From Saccharopolyspora rectivirgula DSM 43747 (lineage in GTDB: Bacteria > Actinomycetota > Actinomycetes > Mycobacteriales > Pseudonocardiaceae), in NCBI RefSeq assembly GCF_000497205.1, contig NZ_AYJW01000006.1, positions 32,262-96,261 of the forward strand: a DNA stretch of 64,000 nucleotides. Direction: 5' to 3'. Shown here one piece after another: positions 61,946-64,000 of this stretch. Position 1 is the first letter of the stretch; every line of letters starts with the position of its first letter. Under the pieces are notes generated by a model. The model made no database searches. It saw only the letters and a program-made list of their open reading frames with translations, and was not told the DNA's origin. Both the position numbers and the translations under genes were made by a program.

Positions 61946-64000
61946 TCACTCGCCGGTTGCCTTGGCGATGATCTCCTTGGCCACGTTGGCCGGAACCTCC
62001 GCGTAGGAGTCGAACTGCATCGAGTAGTTCGCACGACCCTGGGTCTTGGACCGCAGGTCGCCGACATACCCGAACATCTCCGACAGCGGTACGAGAGCCT
62101 TGACGACCCGGGTGCCGCTGCGCTCTTCCATGGCCTGGATGTGACCACGGCGGGAGTTCAGGTCGCCGATGACATCGCCCATGTACTCCTCGGGCGTGGT
62201 CACCTCGACCGCCATCATCGGTTCGAGCAGCACCGGATTCGCCTTAGCGGCTGCCTCCTTGAGCGCCATCGAACCCGCGACCTTGAAGGCCATCTCCGAC
62301 GAGTCAACCTCGTGGTACTGACCGTCCACCAAGGTCACCTTGATGCCGACCAGCGGGTAGCCCGCGAGCACGCCGTACTGCATGGCGTCCTGAGCACCCT
62401 GGTCGACCGACGGAATGTATTCCTTCGGAATACGCCCACCGGTGATCTGGTTCTCGAACTCGTAGGTCGGGCTGTCCGAGGTCTGCTCGATCGGATCGAG
62501 CCGGATGACCACACGCGCGAACTGCCCGGAACCACCGGTCTGCTTCTTGTGCGTGTACTCGTACTTCTCGATCGAGTTGCGAATGGTCTCCCGGTAGGCC
62601 ACCTGGGGCTTACCGATGTTCGCCTCGACCTTGAAGTCGGTCTTCATCCGGTTGACCAGCACCTCGAGGTGGAGCTCGCCCATCCCCTTGATGATGGTCT
62701 GACCGGTCTCTTCATCCTGTTTGACCTGGAAGGTCGGGTCCTCCTCCGCGAGCTTCTGGATCGCGGTGGAGAGCTTCTCCTGGTCCGCCTTCGTCTTCGG
62801 CTCGATCGCGACCTCGATGACCGGGTCCGGGAAGGTCATCGACTCGAGCACGATCGGGTTGGCCTGGTCGGACAGCGTGTCACCGGTCGTGGTCTCCTTC
62901 AGACCGACGACGGCGTAGATGTGACCGGCCTGCGCCTCGTCGACCGGGTTCTCCTTGTTGGAGTGCATCTGGAACAGCTTCCCGATGCGCTCCTTCTTGC
63001 CCCGGGTCGCGTTGAGGATCTGCGCACCCTGGCTCACGCGGCCGGAGTAGACCCGGACGTAGGTGAGCTTGCCGAAGAACGGGTGGACAGCGATCTTGGA
63101 CACCAGCGCGGCGAACGGCTCCTCCACACTGGCCTTGCGCTCGGCCGGGGTCTCGCCGTCCGGAAGGGTGCCCTGCACCGGCGGGATGTCCAGCGGCGAC
63201 GGCAGGTAGTCGACCACCGCGTCGAGCAGCGGCTGGACACCCTTGTTCTTGAAGGCGCTACCGCACAGGACCGGGAACGCTTCCTTGTTGACGGTCAGCT
63301 TGCGGATGCCGGCCTTGATCTGCTCGGTGGTGAGCTCCTCACCGCCGAAGTAGGCCTCCATCAGCTCTTCGTCGGTCTCGGCAACCGCTTCGACGAGCTG
63401 CTCGCGGTACTCCGCGGCCTGCTCGGCGAGCTCGGCCGGGATCTCCTCGACCTCGTACTTGCGCCCCTTCTCGACGTCACCGCGCCAGGTCAGCGCCTTC
63501 ATGTGGACGAGGTCGACGACACCCTGGAAGTCGGACTCGGCACCGATCGGCAGCTGCACGACCAGCGGACGGGCGTTCAACCGCTCGCGGATCGTCTTGA
63601 CGGTGAAGAAGAAGTCCGCGCCGAGCTTGTCCATCTTGTTGACGAAGCAGATGCGCGGAACGTCGTACTTGTCCGCCTGGCGCCACACCTGCTCGGACTG
63701 CGGCTCGACACCTTCCTTGCCGTCGAACACGGCCACCGCACCGTCCAGGACGCGCAGCGAACGCTCCACCTCGACGGTGAAGTCGACGTGCCCGGGGGTG
63801 TCGATGATGTTGATCTGGTGGTCGTTCCAGAAGGTGGTGGTAGCAGCCGAGGTAATGGTGATACCCCGCTTCTGCTCCTCCTCCATCCAGTCCATTTGAG
63901 ACGCACCCTCGTGCGTCTCACCGAGCTTGTGGGTGATGCCTGTGTAGAACAGGATCCGCTCGGTTGTGGTGGTCTTGCCCGCATCGATGTGGGCCATGAT
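61946..64000 (-). CDS. fusA: Elongation factor G (5' end outside window)
   Basis: Ribosomal translocase. The last 684 codons are present; about 10-20 N-terminal residues lie beyond the right edge. The frame opens inside the first G motif, [17 protein letters not shown], so the ATG at 63997 is internal and not the true start. [27 protein letters not shown] and [10 protein letters not shown] complete the G domain; [13 protein letters not shown] and [14 protein letters not shown] belong to domains III-IV. Ends [10 protein letters not shown]. Upstream str-operon genes (rpsL, rpsG) are expected beyond the window. Confidence 0.98.
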   Translation of the reverse strand: MMAHIDAGKTTTTERILFYTGITHKLGETHEGASQMDWMEEEQKRGITITSAATTTFWNDHQINIIDTPGHVDFTVEVERSLRVLDGAVAVFDGKEGVEPQSEQVWRQADKYDVPRICFVNKMDKLGADFFFTVKTIRERLNARPLVVQLPIGAESDFQGVVDLVHMKALTWRGDVEKGRKYEVEEIPAELAEQAAEYREQLVEAVAETDEELMEAYFGGEELTTEQIKAGIRKLTVNKEAFPVLCGSAFKNKGVQPLLDAVVDYLPSPLDIPPVQGTLPDGETPAERKASVEEPFAALVSKIAVHPFFGKLTYVRVYSGRVSQGAQILNATRGKKERIGKLFQMHSNKENPVDEAQAGHIYAVVGLKETTTGDTLSDQANPIVLESMTFPDPVIEVAIEPKTKADQEKLSTAIQKLAEEDPTFQVKQDEETGQTIIKGMGELHLEVLVNRMKTDFKVEANIGKPQVAYRETIRNSIEKYEYTHKKQTGGSGQFARVVIRLDPIEQTSDSPTYEFENQITGGRIPKEYIPSVDQGAQDAMQYGVLAGYPLVGIKVTLVDGQYHEVDSSEMAFKVAGSMALKEAAAKANPVLLEPMMAVEVTTPEEYMGDVIGDLNSRRGHIQAMEERSGTRVVKALVPLSEMFGYVGDLRSKTQGRANYSMQFDSYAEVPANVAKEIIAKATGE

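Noticed and set aside
63995..63997. ATG at 63997 as the start of fusA
   Set aside because: It is the Met in [10 protein letters not shown], inside the first GTP-binding motif; the real start is outside the window.

Overview
The window is chromosomal DNA of a high-GC actinobacterium, most likely a member of the Pseudonocardiaceae (Saccharopolyspora or Amycolatopsis type). The pointers are strong GC bias at third codon positions, many GTG starts, a type VII secretion (T7S) locus, an XRE/DUF397 regulator pair next to a small CxxC protein, and actinobacterial forms of the ribosomal proteins. Almost the whole window is housekeeping or conserved lineage-specific sequence. I see no insertion sequence, prophage, CRISPR array, rRNA or tRNA.

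Layout. (1) 1-4117: a partial GerW-like gene, a CitE-like DUF6986 protein, malate synthase aceB and a divergent IclR regulator, together a glyoxylate-disposal unit. (2) 4118-10755, all minus: glmS, acpS, nnr, alr, an alpha/beta hydrolase and tsaE, mostly cell-wall precursor, cofactor and repair functions with coupled reading frames. (3) 10844-16014: a small acyl or aromatic catabolic group (SDR dehydrogenase, amidohydrolase, acyl-CoA ligase) around a MarR regulator, then a hydrolase whose nucleophile serine is replaced. (4) 16147-20371: a T7S accessory cassette, consisting of an EspC-like helper, a 975-residue multidomain WXG protein, a coiled-coil partner and two very small membrane proteins. 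(5) 20423-22809: glmM, rpsI, rplM. (6) 23244-40574: the core T7S locus, with an esx pair, an Hsp70-like transmembrane protein, an XRE/DUF397/zinc-motif insert, eccC, eccD, mycP, a second EspC-like plus WXG cassette, eccB, eccE and an uncharacterised partner. Its position between rplM/rpsI and truA/rplQ, and the gene orientations, match the ancestral ESX-4 locus of mycobacteria. (7) 40691-45369: truA, rplQ, rpoA, rpsD, rpsK, rpsM, rpmJ, infA (alpha operon). (8) 45710-47058: two paralogous methyltransferases inserted on the opposite strand. (9) 47039-64000: map, adk, secY, then the spc and S10 ribosomal operons, tuf and the start-truncated fusA.

How it works together. EccB, EccC, EccD, EccE and MycP would form the membrane machine. 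The esx pair and the two EspC-like/WXG cassettes are the likely cargo. Both large cargo proteins end in the same kind of tail (Met/Gly run, GDQER, LF, VLGE), the most interesting undescribed pattern I found. The ribosomal block is punctuated by strong hairpins at rpsQ/rplN, rplO/secY, rpsD/rpoA and upstream of rpsJ, which suggest separate transcription units. A dispersed inverted repeat with a GGGAACTT core occurs three times in intergenic DNA.

All family assignments rest on reading translated motifs and synteny by eye; no database search was run.
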